Assembly (NCBI GenBank): GCA_001599295.1 | Contig: BCGN01000008.1 | Span: forward strand, 1,178,001-1,242,000 | Origin: Sporopachydermia quercuum | Taxonomy: Eukaryota; Ascomycota; Sporopachydermiomycetes; Sporopachydermiales; Sporopachydermiaceae | Length of the DNA: 64,000 nucleotides | Direction of reading: 5' to 3' | In this document: piece after piece, positions 32,550 to 43,663 of the stretch | Layout: the number at the start of each line of letters is the position of its first letter | Position numbering within the stretch: the first letter of the stretch is position 1 | Notes under the pieces: generated by a model | What the model was told of the DNA's origin: nothing | The model's input: only the letters and a program-made list of their open reading frames with translations | Database searches by the model: none | Made by a program: the position numbers and the translations under genes

Positions 32550-34735
32550 CTATTGTTTCCGACTCATTATTAGCGTATTCAGGAATTTGTGGCCCAGGAG
32601 TTCTTGAGCCGTGGCTCGGTTGCGAAAATCAATCACAAACGTCCGTTTCAGGAAATCCCGACATTCTTCTGTACATTCCGGTGGAATCTCTGGCGTTGCT
32701 GAAGACGTACCGATCCGAAATATCGCCTGCATTTGACTGTAATCTGGAAAAGGATGCTTTCCTGTAAACATCTCAACTATCAAACATCCCACGGACCAAA
32801 TATCGGCTTTTAGCGTATACACTGTTTGCTTAATAACTTCGGGAGCCATCCAAAACACGGAACCCTGCAAAGAAGCCCTTCGGCCAGATTTTAGGTTATC
32901 GGAATTAATCTTCTTACTGATTCCAAAATCAGTAATCTTCACTCCGCCTTGGATATTTATTAGTACGTTTGCGCCTTTAATATCTCTATGCATAATTCCC
33001 TTTTCATGGAGATAGTTCAAACCTAAAAGGATTTGCCGAACAAAATTCCGGATTAACGGCTCTTCAAAGGGACCGTAATTACTAAGCATGCTGGCCACAG
33101 AGCCTCCCGGAACGTATTCTAGGAAGATATTCAGATGGGTTTCATCCGTGCTTGAGCCTAAATAACGAACAATGTTCTCATGGTGGAGGTCTTTCAGTAT
33201 ATCCATTTCTCTCTGTAGGGCTTGTATCATAGATTCATTTTTAAGATTAGCCGGGATGGAAACGGAAGAGATGGCGGAAGAAGAAGTTGAGCCGTCGGGA
33301 AAAGACGGAAGCTGTACACATTTAACTGCCATTAATTCACCAGTAAGAGCGTTCATGCCGAGGTAAACTTCAGAATAACTACCTGAACCAATAAAAGCAC
33401 CTTTGATCCATTTTTTAGGGCCTTTGAGTCCTTCCCAAAAGGCGTCATTTAAAAGATCTTCTTCCGACACAGCGTCTTCAAAGAGTTCAATTGATGCGGG
33501 GTCGTCTTCCGCGTCGGAGATGACAGAAAGACGGGAAGAAGTTGCTCTTGAGAGTCTAGCAGCAGAAGCTGCAGTGGAAGTTGCCGCCACTTCCTCCAAT
33601 TCGGAAGCTTTAAGGATCATGTAATCGCCGATTGTGTTAATAGTGCTAGTGTCAGAATTAACGGAATTGTATGTCATTTCACTCAAAATAGACGGAGGCC
33701 TATTAGCGGAATGATTAGAGATAGAATTTTGATTACTATGTCGAAACATCCGAGACATTCCGATGGAATATCGGACAGAGTTTCGGATAGTCTCCCGGAG
33801 CTTCTTCCCTTCAACTTCGGGGAAATATTCGGCTAGGTTGGATGAAATAAGTTCCGATGGAGGTCTTTGGCCATAGAAAGAACGGATGCCATCTGTTGAG
33901 CCGGTTTCTGTGGTTCGAGATANAGCGGAAGCGGACTTGGATCCAAAAGCCGAACCCGATTCTATCCGCCGGGAGGCTGCTAAAGCTTCCGGAGTCGGGA
34001 AAACATCCGATTTACACAGTATTAGGCGGTTCCTTTCCTTCCGATCCGTTGAATGGCAGACGGTGATCAATTCAATATCGGATAACCTCCGTGGTTGGGA
34101 CTTATCTGTGGATGAGTTTGTGGCCGTTGTGTCGTAAACAAATATAGATAAATCATCCGCAGGTACTATTTCCGCCATTGCCCGCTTGATTGACTCTCCG
34201 TTGAAAGTATTAGCCACATTGACATTCCGAACTGATCCGTCCGCCAAAATCACCCGAACTGTATTTCGACGTACTTGAGCCATGCTCATAACATTAGCCG
34301 ACCCGAGATAACCTACGGAAGCACTTTGAGTTTTGATTCGACCACTGGAAACTAATGGTTTAGGCTTACTGGAACCGGAGGTCAGTTTGCCGTTTCTGGA
34401 TTCAAGTTCCGACTGTATTTCTTTAGTGCGAAGTTTATTTGCCGCTAATAAAAGTCGAATTCGGTCTCCGACACAGTCAATGCCGAGTTCTTTCAATGCT
34501 TCCCGATCGCAATGGGGAAGCAGATCGGAAGTGACTTCGTTTTCTGGGAGGAATGAATTTTAAGTTAGAAGGAGTTCTTTCCGGAAATCGCCCAAATAGG
34601 AATACTACCCACCAAAAACAGTAATCGCTTGTCCCTGATTAAGTAATACACTAACGAAACTGAGAACATACCAATGAAGTTTCGCTCATATTGTTCACAA
34701 TGAGCGGAGACAAGAATGTGATGCAAAGGTTCCAT
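32550..34735 (-). CDS. STE11: MAP kinase kinase kinase Ste11 (two exons)
   Basis: Exon 1 is 34735-34672 (64 nt) and exon 2 is 34543-32550. The 128-nt intron has donor GTATGT, branch TCTAAC and acceptor CCCAG. The spliced protein is 685 residues. A SAM domain at about 1-60 is split by the intron (VSAHCEQYERNFI / ENEVTSDLL ... ALKELGI). A Ras-binding-like domain lies at about 114-180 (TVRVILADGSVRNVNV). The kinase domain covers about 399-680 with GSGSYSEV, AVKCVQ, HRDIKGANV, DFGISKK and MAPEVI. Ste11 acts under Ste20 and Ste50 in mating, filamentation and osmosensing cascades; its SAM domain binds Ste50. The open frame runs upstream of the ATG but has no other Met before a stop. One N call falls in the coding sequence. 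Confidence 0.96.
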
Positions 34736-35185
34736 TTTGTGGTCAACATTACACCAGATTGAGTGTAGGCTATGTCTGAATAGGAAATATTACCGAGATG
34801 CAACTACGGAAATTTTCTGGGCTGTTCTGAAGGCCTTGGTAGTTCAAGAGCTCAGATCATAAGATCGAGATTGTAATACATAAAAACTATCTTTAATGAT
34901 GTGTATCATATTTGAGTTTTGTGATCCTTTGTTTCAAACTCAAACTCAAACTCCAAATAAGATTTAAGGTTTATCTCTTGATTACACAACTTCAAACAAA
35001 CCTTACACTCGCAATAAGGATTTAAGATTTGTTATGCCTTTCGCAAAGCCACAACTAGATGTGGCTCATAGGGAACTCGGCTATATATATCTTTTATTAT
35101 AAATACAGTTTTGGTCCAATTATATTAGCTATATACCTCTATGCATGTACCTGCACTACTATTGCATTTAGTAGCCAATAGCCAC
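34736..35185. other. Intergenic, STE11 upstream and NIPA-gene 3' flank
   Basis: 450 bp, AT-rich, with several AAACTCAAACTC-like short repeats near 34940. No ORF is supported. Confidence 0.6.
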
Positions 35186-36850
35186 TTATTTTTTTGATCT
35201 AATCATGATCGGATCATAGCTTTTCACTTTGTGGCTTTTCCCTCCTAGAGGGTCAGTAAGGTTAAATCCTGCAGGATTAGGCGTGGCAGTATAGCTTTTT
35301 GAAAGAGGTGCAGCACTATGGCTTAGTGAATCATTTCTACGATCATCAGATATTAACCGATACGAACTGACAAAAATCCCACTACCAAGAATGGGAACTG
35401 CGCTGGAATTAAGGTTGGAAAAGCCCCAAGATCGGTCAAAAGCTAACGGAGGATCGTCCACTCGGGGTCGGGTTGAATCTAGTAAGCTTGTACCGTACGT
35501 TAATCTATTTGAAGTCGAGCCTTCGGTACAAGGAGACCGAATTTCACTATACAGACGGGGTTGCTGCGGAGAATATCCGGTATAATTGGAAGTGGATTCG
35601 GCAACTAAATTGTTTAAGCTGTGCCGAGATCCGATATCAATTCCGCTATCTGTGTTTGTTTGGAATTCCTCAGAGGATTGCCTTGTCAATTGTGGTTGAT
35701 CCGTCGTTGCTGTGGCCGCAGTAGATGTGGTTGATAGTAGAAAAGCTGATTCCGCTTCTTCTACGTAAATTTCTTGCTCCCTTTTCAAGTTCTGTGGGGA
35801 ACTAGTAACTAAATACACTCCGCAAAACGTCAATAAACAACCTGAAGAGAACTCCACCAATTGGATACCCGTTTTGTCCTCAAAATCTCGGTAAATCAAT
35901 CCCGAAGCTAACATTACCGATAGCGTGAAGAACGTGAAATGCACGGGAATAACCGTAGTTGATCCAAATATCTGTAACACTCTATTCAGATATTTTATTT
36001 GTAGCACGGCTGTTACTATAGCAACCATTGCTAATAGATAGAACCTAAAATCGGTAACGGAAACCCAAAAATTAAAGCTAATTAATGTACTAAGTGCTTT
36101 ACTGGAAATGGCTGTATATGCACCAAAAATAGCAACTGTCACTAAATCTATAATCAGAAACATAGCTCCTGGAGTTTTCGTATTCTGCGATTGTAACTTC
36201 GGATGATAACTCCGAAGCTGTGATAGAAGTATGATGAGTAGGGAAACCGTCATTACTACGTAAGCTCTGCATTGAATTGTGTTGAAAGCGGAATAAACCC
36301 AGTCAGGATCATTTGGAAAGTTGCCATGGTTCGGATCAGAAGAGGAGTTTCCGGAAGATATTAGAATTAGTAATATTCCTAGACCAGAAAAACTCACTCC
36401 GAGAATATCCACACAATACACAGATTCGTTAAATATTAATGGAGCAATAACACAGTTGGATATTATAGTTACTACACCTAAAGGGGAAACGACGGAAGCG
36501 GGGGCAAAACCATAAGCAACAAAGTTTCCGATTTCACCCATAGTCATCAGAATCATTCCGAACCACCATAATCCGGATTTCAAATAAGGTTCCGATTCAT
36601 AGGAAGCCTCGACTTCCGTCTCCGTTACTGGTCCCGTTATTGGCACCGGCTTGGGTCGAGACAACATTTGATGGGCATACCGTTGAATATTTATAGCAAA
36701 ACTGATCAAAACATTGCCGATCATAGAGCATAGAACTCCAATGACTATATCCGAATCCCCCGTTAATTCCATGCTTTGATAGATCGGAGATCTGCCCAAA
36801 ATTGTTAGACTTTCGGATGTCTGAAGTGAAGATATGCTTGTCGTAGTCAT
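35186..36850 (-). CDS. NIPA-family magnesium transporter
   Basis: 554 codons from ATG at 36850. About nine hydrophobic helices span residues 30-350. NIPA-family landmarks include GNVLISFAINIQRYAH in the first helix region, WWFGMILMTMGEIGNFVAYGFAPASVVSPLG, and NCVIAPLIFNE. The fold is related to drug/metabolite (EamA) transporters. The last 200 residues are a Ser/Thr-rich cytosolic tail that could be phosphorylated. Animal NIPA proteins carry Mg2+ across the plasma membrane and endosomes; fungal members are presumed to do so. No Saccharomyces gene symbol is given because I am not sure of an orthologue. Confidence 0.92.
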   Translation of the reverse strand: MTTTSISSLQTSESLTILGRSPIYQSMELTGDSDIVIGVLCSMIGNVLISFAINIQRYAHQMLSRPKPVPITGPVTETEVEASYESEPYLKSGLWWFGMILMTMGEIGNFVAYGFAPASVVSPLGVVTIISNCVIAPLIFNESVYCVDILGVSFSGLGILLILISSGNSSSDPNHGNFPNDPDWVYSAFNTIQCRAYVVMTVSLLIILLSQLRSYHPKLQSQNTKTPGAMFLIIDLVTVAIFGAYTAISSKALSTLISFNFWVSVTDFRFYLLAMVAIVTAVLQIKYLNRVLQIFGSTTVIPVHFTFFTLSVMLASGLIYRDFEDKTGIQLVEFSSGCLLTFCGVYLVTSSPQNLKREQEIYVEEAESAFLLSTTSTAATATTDQPQLTRQSSEEFQTNTDSGIDIGSRHSLNNLVAESTSNYTGYSPQQPRLYSEIRSPCTEGSTSNRLTYGTSLLDSTRPRVDDPPLAFDRSWGFSNLNSSAVPILGSGIFVSSYRLISDDRRNDSLSHSAAPLSKSYTATPNPAGFNLTDPLGGKSHKVKSYDPIMIRSKK

Positions 36851-37606
36851 TATAGTAGATTATGGCAGATTTCCATCATTCTTAGCGTTTATTTCGACTA
36901 AATTCGATGATATATTATGAGAAAGAAAATGAATACTGAATGCACTGATTTCCGTTCTCGGCAGAGTTTCGGAATATCTAAACTAAATTTTTACTTCTTC
37001 ATAAGAGTTCAAACCTTCTTTAATTGCATATCTTACTTAAAAACAGAGAATTGACCCTCTGTTTAATATACATCAAAGATATTACCGGTGATTAGTGACA
37101 AGAAATGTTAGCTCACGGAGATTTAGATCAGATATTGATAACGGAAATAATGAGATTTTTTGGGTATTAAGATTAAGGTTCAAGTATTTTTGAGAGTAAG
37201 AAAGGGCTCATGCACCTCTTAGCTAGAGCTTAAAGTGTAATTCTTTTAATAGAAAACAACCTAACATAATAATAGATAGATTAACAAGTGTAATATATAA
37301 GGTGGGTGAGTCTGGTGAGCATTGTTATCAGAAGAAACCTTTTGATCATTTGCCATTGTACCTTTCAGATATTGACTACTATATGAATATATAAATATAA
37401 GTATAGTCTCAGTTGATGACTGTTATAATACTAGTAATATTTACTAGAGAATGAATTGTTGATTATCTAGTTCTACAGTATTTATTTAAAATAGCTCGTT
37501 ACAAGGCCATTGTTGGAGATAAACCTCGGATATAGTCAGTTTGAACTACAATCTATTTTTTTATCCACCATTCAACCAATAACATTATTCACTACTATTA
37601 TTGAAA
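36851..37606. promoter_or_regulatory. Divergent intergenic upstream of the NIPA gene and the 101-codon ORF
   Basis: 756 bp, AT-rich, no ORF. It presumably holds the promoters of the two flanking divergent genes. Confidence 0.5.
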
Positions 37607-37912
37607 ATGTCTGCCAAAGATAGTAATAATGACAGTACTCAGAGTACTACAGAGCGATCTGATCCGCAACCTGTGAGTCGTACTAATATCAATGATATTG
37701 ATCCTAAAGATCTGTTAGTTCAAGTTGGTGATCAGTTCATACCATTTAGTGAACTACCTAGGAAACCTCATACTCCTAGTCTTCCTTACTTGCAATCACA
37801 TTCAAATACGCAAAGGACGGATCAATTACATCAACGGACCGATGGAAGCCCACAACATTTAAATAATGGTTCAGGTGTATTAGGATTTGATAAACGACCA
37901 ACTGGTAATTGA
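37607..37912 (+). CDS. Unrecognised 101-residue protein
   Basis: The open frame begins six bases earlier at a TTG; the first ATG at 37607 is taken as the start (MSAKDSNNDSTQ). The product is hydrophilic and largely disordered, with Ser/Thr/Gln-rich ends around one ordered-looking block (DPKDLLVQVGDQFIPFSELPRKP). It has no membrane segment, cysteine or signal peptide. An AT-rich leader ends in an A-rich Kozak-like context. It lies between the NIPA gene and DCR2. The block could be a docking motif; I do not recognise a family. It is probably a real small gene. Confidence 0.55.
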   Translation: MSAKDSNNDSTQSTTERSDPQPVSRTNINDIDPKDLLVQVGDQFIPFSELPRKPHTPSLPYLQSHSNTQRTDQLHQRTDGSPQHLNNGSGVLGFDKRPTGN

Positions 37913-38697
37913 CAAGAGTAGCTTTAGCATTCTTTACAGTGCATATGTTCCATACTGTGTGTAAGGCTATTTTCTACTGGTTGAGGGAGTGAACAAAAAT
38001 TTCTGATAATACGGAGCACTCTATTAAATAGTAGGTTACTTTTGTTTGGTATTGTTTAATACTTAATATTTAATGAATTAATTGAATACTGGTTTGGTAC
38101 TTTCAAATCCATTCATACTTCACTTTATATATCATTGTTGGTTGGCAAAAGTTAGAAAGTGGAGTACCCTTTAGCAACTTCTTTCTTTGATACTTTATTC
38201 ATCGCTTGATAGCAAAAATATCAGTCTATTTATAAAATTAAGTATTTCTAGAATCGGGATTCACATCAATGCCAATCATTTAGATATCTTTTATCAAATA
38301 TTTTGCCCCATTTTCATTGTTTCTCCATCAGTTTCACTCAACTTGACTTAGCTCTATAGTCATATATCCTAAAAGGCAATTAACCTAACTGAGTATGCGC
38401 GTCATGAATTCTTAGAACAGATTAAACCATTTATCTATTCCTTTAATCAATCTATCCTTTCTTCTAAGTCTCCTTCAAAACAAATCTTCATAGATTTTGA
38501 CTACGACAATACTTTCATACACCTATCCACCATAATCTGAGAAATTACTACATACTTATTCATCTGCCAGTTTCCAACTAACTATCTCATCATTTGCTTC
38601 AAAGGAAGTAACCGCTCACCATCTTCTTCACTCTGGTGCAAGCTTCGCTTCATCTACGAACTCACAACCTAACTGACCTTCTCTCAACACAATCACA
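37913..38697. promoter_or_regulatory. DCR2 upstream region
   Basis: 785 bp. The last ~250 bp are C/T/A-rich and G-poor, like a yeast mRNA leader. No ORF is seen. Confidence 0.55.
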
Positions 38698-40464
38698 ATG
38701 GGATTCATCTCACTACCTAGAAGACTGTTAAGACAGGTCATTTACCTGATAATTCTTATCAGTCTTTTGGCTAGTCTGGTAACTTTGGTTGATCTTTTTT
38801 ACTACAGTGTGTTGCCAAACTCAATCCACTCAAAACTAGTTTATCATTCTCCTGATGAAGTTGTTATCGATATCAAAATTCAAGAATGTTTAAAGCTATC
38901 CAAGTGTGATGATGACTCTAAAGACAGCTCTTGGTATAAAATACCAAAAGATCTGAATTTGGATCAATCGTGGATAAAGAGGATATATCTATTCTCCAAA
39001 CGAGTGAAAATCACCGAATTAAAATTGGATGAAGATTTAGTAGTTCTTGATCTGACAACTGCTGCTGATGCTTCTGATTTTATTGTCGATCATCAGCACA
39101 CACCAAAATATGTTTGGGATGATGTAATGAAAACGGTTGAAAAAGGTTCAGACTTAAATATAAAAGATCTGCAAGAAGAAGAAATCCAGGATTATATAAG
39201 TGAAGCTGGCTGGAGCCCTGTCAACCGTGGCCTATGGGTCAAGAGAGGATTGTACAATACTTTAGCTTCAGTCACAGGGCTAGATGTATTATATGGAGTT
39301 GACGCTGTTGATCCAAGACCTCATTGGAGACTTGCTACTGGTAGGTTTGATACGAGTACAGATTCTAAGAATGAATTTATTCCTGCAAGATTGACATATC
39401 GTATTGGAACCAAAGATCCCATTCAAACGCCAGAGTTACGAATTAATGACCAAGGAAACTTCAAGATCCTTCAGGTATCAGATTTGCATTTTTCAACGGG
39501 AGTTGGTGTTTGTCGAGATCCATTTCCACCGGAAACAGCCAAAGACTGTGAAGCGGATCCTCGTACGCTTATATTCTTGAACAAAGTGCTTGATTTGGAA
39601 CAACCCGATTTTGTTGTTCTAACAGGAGATCAAGTAAATGATGGGGCAGTACCAGACTCCCAATCAGCTTTCTTTAAAGCTGTGGCTCCTTTNATTTCCC
39701 GCAAAATTCCCTTTGCTATCAATCTAGGAAACCATGACGATGAAGGTAGTCTTTCAAGAACAGAAATGATGACATTAGCATCATCATTACCTTATTCTCT
39801 TTCAAGTAAAGGTCCCGCGGATGTGGAAGGTGTTGGGAATTACCACCTACAAGTTCTAGCTCAGAAGAACAATCATCCAGCTATGACATTATACTTTCTA
39901 GATACCCATAAACTCTCTAGAACTCCCAAGACTAATCCAGGATATGATTGGATTCGATCTAGTCAGCTAAAATTTTTGAAAGCAACATTTGAAGAGCTGC
40001 TGCCATTCCAAAAAGAATATACACATATTCATACATCTATGGCATTTTTCCATATTCCGTTGACAGAATACCGTGATAGTTCAACACCATTCGTTGGTAA
40101 TTATAAAGAAGGGTGCACAGCTCCTAAATCTAACTCAGGAGCTCGAGACTTACTAGCCGATATAGGAGTTTCTGTTGTTTCTGTGGGCCATGACCATGCT
40201 AACGATTTTTGTATGTTTAGTGAAAAAGAAAATGGAGAAGGTCCGGATTCTAAGAAGTCTAAAATCTGGTTATGTCATGGTGGAGCAGCTGGAGAAGGAG
40301 GATATGGAGGCTACGGAGGATTTTCAAGAAGAGTTAGGTTATTCCAACTGGATACGCAGTCTAATACTATAACTAGTTGGAAACGAGTTGAAGGTTCTGA
40401 AGATGATATGTTAGATAATCAAATACTTGTGTCTGGCGGAGTACCTGTTTATAATGTTGATTAA
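38698..40464 (+). CDS. DCR2: Dcr2-like calcineurin-type phosphoesterase
   Basis: 588 codons from ATG at 38698, close to Saccharomyces Dcr2 (578). A single N-terminal membrane anchor lies at about residues 12-36. The metallophosphatase core has D262/H264 (VSDLHF), D311 (TGDQ), N345-H346-D347 (LGNHDDE), H452 (FFHIP) and H498/H500 (VGHDH); all two-metal ligands are present. A Gly-rich loop GEGGYGGYGG follows. Dcr2 promotes cell-cycle start by dephosphorylating Sic1 and also acts on Ire1 in the unfolded-protein response. The paralogue Sia1 is an alternative. One N call falls in the coding sequence. Confidence 0.9.
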   Translation: MGFISLPRRLLRQVIYLIILISLLASLVTLVDLFYYSVLPNSIHSKLVYHSPDEVVIDIKIQECLKLSKCDDDSKDSSWYKIPKDLNLDQSWIKRIYLFSKRVKITELKLDEDLVVLDLTTAADASDFIVDHQHTPKYVWDDVMKTVEKGSDLNIKDLQEEEIQDYISEAGWSPVNRGLWVKRGLYNTLASVTGLDVLYGVDAVDPRPHWRLATGRFDTSTDSKNEFIPARLTYRIGTKDPIQTPELRINDQGNFKILQVSDLHFSTGVGVCRDPFPPETAKDCEADPRTLIFLNKVLDLEQPDFVVLTGDQVNDGAVPDSQSAFFKAVAPXISRKIPFAINLGNHDDEGSLSRTEMMTLASSLPYSLSSKGPADVEGVGNYHLQVLAQKNNHPAMTLYFLDTHKLSRTPKTNPGYDWIRSSQLKFLKATFEELLPFQKEYTHIHTSMAFFHIPLTEYRDSSTPFVGNYKEGCTAPKSNSGARDLLADIGVSVVSVGHDHANDFCMFSEKENGEGPDSKKSKIWLCHGGAAGEGGYGGYGGFSRRVRLFQLDTQSNTITSWKRVEGSEDDMLDNQILVSGGVPVYNVD

Positions 40465-40847
40465 ATGTACTTTTGATAATTTGGCTGAATTTATATATGA
40501 TATTTGGATTAGTATATATGACTTGGGTAAGATAAATATATTTTATGGTGTTGGTTTATACTGACTAGAAAAAAAGGTGTAGATATTAGAATTCGACGAA
40601 ATATATTGATGGTAATGATAGACCAAAGAGTGAACATGCTCTATACAAAATACAACTAAACAGGCTATCTATGGAGTATTTGATGTAAGTGAACATTNTG
40701 ATAAACTAATTATTTGGAACCCCAATAGTACTATTCACATAACTTATTCGGCTATCATTAATTTTCCTTCCTTTATTCATAGAGTAAATAAGATACAAAG
40801 TTAGGCTAGATAAGTTTACTGTGATATGTGAATTACATCGATTTGGC

Positions 40848-41183
40848 TGTTGGGATTTACGAGCGAAAAGTAAAGCTATGTTTTATACAAACAAACCACA
40901 GCGGCTGTTGGGAAAGATAAGAAACAAACAGGCTATAATAGAAGCTAATTAAGTGGCAATTTGAATATAAGTAATATAAATAGATGGATAAAATCCTTCC
41001 ACTATTAATAATAATAATAATAATAGCTAGAAGAACATTTAACGGTATATAGAGACTACAAGAAAATATACAAAAAAAATATGTAATTATTGATATTGTA
41101 AACAATAACTTATTTTCATGGATTCAAGCGTTCAAGTTACAGAGGGGTCTTCTGAAGATAAAAAATCCCAAAAGTCCCTAACA
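40848..41183 (+). mobile_element. Solo-LTR-like relic, copy A (core 40985-41160)
   Basis: The core matches copy B (55123-55295, opposite orientation) with about 20 differences in ~175 bases by eye. Both cores hold a TATA-like TATATAGAGA, a short inverted repeat around TTATTG...CAATAA and, near one end, an ATG-led frame; in Ty1/copia elements the gag start lies just inside the LTR end. In this copy TGTTGGGA at 40848 and CCCTAACA ending at 41183 would suit the usual TG...CA termini. No clear target-site duplication was seen. The ends are guesses; the core repeat is certain. It is a decayed fragment with no internal element region. Confidence 0.45.
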
Positions 41184-41192
41184 AAAATTAAC

Positions 41193-41200
41193 CACGTGAC
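41193..41200. promoter_or_regulatory. CACGTGAC (possible Cbf1 site)
   Basis: CACGTGAC about 500 bp upstream of TRS33, just outside the repeat relic. Motif evidence only. Confidence 0.3.
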
Positions 41201-41696
41201 CGGATTTTCCATCATACATTTTCTCCCTAACTAACTAACAATCATTTCCGGTATTCTTTTTCATTAATTTGTTCTGATCCTTTCTAAGAACTTCATACAA
41301 AATAAACCCCATCCTGCCAAAGGAATACATTTTGATAAATATGTGAGAACCTCTAGTTGATATAAAACATCAATTCATCACTAAAAATAGATAATTGATA
41401 GGAAAGAAAGAGTTTGATCTTGCTATTTCATGTCTAATAATTTATACATTTTGCTTAATTGTATTCATTCATTGGATTACCATATTATATGTCAACATAT
41501 GGTGTCTGTCAGCTGCCATTGATCAATCATCATTCTTCTTAACATAGATTAACAACAATCAATCATTCATTTCAGCATACCTATTAACTAAATAAACACA
41601 AGAATTTTATCAATCAATAGCAACAACTCTCAACTGAAGATTCAAATAGCGTCAGGCTCTTTCTCATTAATATAACTTAAACCAATTATATCCAAA

Positions 41697-42579
41697 ATGT
41701 CATCTAGTACAAGACCAGCTCAGAAAGAGGGTGCGAAATCTAACATAAGTGAACCACCAGCAAAGCCACAAGTCAGCACCAATGCACTAGATTTACTTCT
41801 TATAGAAATAGTTCCACTGGCAATAAGAGTTACGCAGGATTTGGAATCATTAAGCATACAGAAAAGTGTGATAGATAAACCTGGAGAGATAGCTAATGCT
41901 GCATGGCATTCTGGTGGTGTAGAATACCTTGATAGTCCGATGATCAACAATGACGATGTAATATATAGAATTGAAACATATGGATTCAATGTTGGGAAAA
42001 GATTAGCAGATGTTTTATCGCAGGAAGCAGATCTTTTTGAAGAACCGTTAGATGTTATGAAATTCTTATGCCGAGATGTTTGGAAGGTTTTATATGGGAA
42101 ACAAATGGACAATTTACGTACCAATCATAGAGTAAGTTGACGGTTATATCAGTTGATGTTAGGTGCTTGATTTGATAAGTCGTTTGGTATAGGGTTCGGA
42201 ATTAATATTTTTCGAATCTAACAATTGTAATCTTTAGGGAACGTTCGTACTTATAGATAACGATTTCAAGGTATTTGCCAATATGAGTATTAAAGGTGGA
42301 AATAAAGAATTATTGAAGAAATCTCAACCGGTAGGTGTTTGGTTCTTGTTATTATCTGTGCTGTTATTGGTATATTCTTAGTAATAGCATCTGTTTGTTG
42401 TTTTCACTTTGATGTTATCTTACTCAAACTAATCTAACAATCTCATTTAGTATCTACATTTTCCATGTGGAATAATCAAAGGAATTCTTGATAAGCTGGG
42501 CATAGCTGCTATAGTAGCCGCAGACTGCCAACAAATACCGGTGGTNAATTTCAACATTAGAACTAGTTTATATGGATAA
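41697..42579 (+). CDS. TRS33: TRAPP complex subunit Trs33 (three exons)
   Basis: Exons 41697-42131, 42238-42330 and 42451-42579. Introns are 106 and 120 nt, with donors GTAAGT and GTAGGT, branch TCTAAC in both and acceptors ending TTTAG. All joins keep phase 0, giving 218 residues. After a ~28-residue polar N-terminus comes the Bet3-like TRAPP fold: [64 protein letters not shown] and the ending NFNIRTSLYG. Trs33 is a core subunit of TRAPP complexes, which activate Ypt1 at the Golgi. It converges on OCA1, with 274 bp between the stop codons. One N call falls in exon 3 at a silent position. Confidence 0.96.
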
Positions 42580-42853
42580 GCGTAATAACAATTGATGCCA
42601 TTCAATCCTACGGAATCCTCATGTTAAACACAGCAGATATTCTTTCCCCTCCTTCTTCAAATATATATGACGAAAAGACTTCAACATATTACATTCAATT
42701 TACTTGCCCCTTTTGACAGTCTTTTTCAAGTGTGTATTATATATTTAACTCAAACTGATGGCACTTATTCCAGACTTTCTTGAAAATGCTGTATAGTATT
42801 ATTATGATTATCTCCTTCTTTTCCTGATTATCATACTTTGTTTTCTTTATTAG

Positions 42854-43663
42854 CTACCGAAGCCATTCTGGAGCTTCCTCAGAATTGATCACAAATGAGC
42901 TAGCATCAAACTCCTATAAATCGCTAGGTTAATAAGATTCAAATCATTTGAATGGACCATCAAACATCGATCAAAGACCAACCAATAAGGAGAACCAAAT
43001 ACATACTTCTATCAATAGCTCAACCAAAACTCTTCCTCCACGAGATCCTGTAAATCTTCTATACTCTTCAGAAACACTATGGGAAAGAAAAGTTAGTAAC
43101 CTAACAAAAATGAACCTAACATTATCGCCAAAAAAAAAAAAATTTACTACAATAACGTACCTTGCCATATTCCAACCTTGAACCCTTCTTAAACAACCTA
43201 TCACAGTGCCAGTGCGATGTCTTCCCATACCACAACAAACTAACAAAGGATATGAGTCTTTCTCCGTTATTATTCTTAAAGCTTGTGTTATACTCGCTCT
43301 GCTTAACCCATCCCATGGATTACCTCCGTCAGGGTTAATCCCTAGAAAATGGACATTAATATCTTCCTCATCAGCGAACTGTAGAAATGTATCACTTGGT
43401 TCTTCTGCTGCTAGCCACAATATAGTTTTTAACTTTAGCTGTCGTAGAAATGGATGATTTATTGGTGCTGGTTGTCCTGATCTATAAAGCTGACTTTCCA
43501 CTGTACAGAAATTCAATGGTGGAACTACTCTGATTGCTGGTGGTTTCTGAATTTTAACTATATTTGAATTTGCATTTGAATTCGAATCAACAGACAAGGA
43601 TTTTTCTGCTTCGTTTCGATTTTCCAAATTTCGTTCTATCATTCTGATTTCTATTTTATGCAT
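42854..43663 (-). CDS. OCA1: Putative tyrosine phosphatase Oca1 (three exons)
   Basis: Exons 43663-43161, 43076-43007 and 42913-42854. Introns are 84 and 93 nt with donors GTACGT and GTATGT and acceptors CATAG and TATAG; the first has a TACTAAC branch site and a 13-T run. The spliced 210-residue protein matches Saccharomyces Oca1 throughout: [27 protein letters not shown], the phosphatase loop CGMGRHR (C-x5-R), then [16 protein letters not shown] across the first junction and the end EAPEWLR after exon 3. Oca1 belongs to the atypical phosphatase group with Oca2 and Siw14 and is needed for cell-cycle arrest under oxidative stress. Without splicing the frame would read into a Phe-rich intron translation. 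Confidence 0.96.

Larger units (their letters stand above)
40465..41696. other. Intergenic, 1.2 kb, DCR2 to TRS33, with a repeat relic
   Basis: Contains the element copy at about 40848-41183 (listed) and a CACGTGAC at 41193-41200. The last ~200 bp before TRS33 are leader-like. A minus-strand ORF inside the repeat is not a gene. Confidence 0.6.

Noticed and set aside
40857-41105. Hydrophobic ORF resembling another at 55061-55333
   Set aside because: The resemblance comes from the shared repeat core at DNA level. The frames are Ile/Leu-rich translations of AT-rich repeat DNA, not genes.
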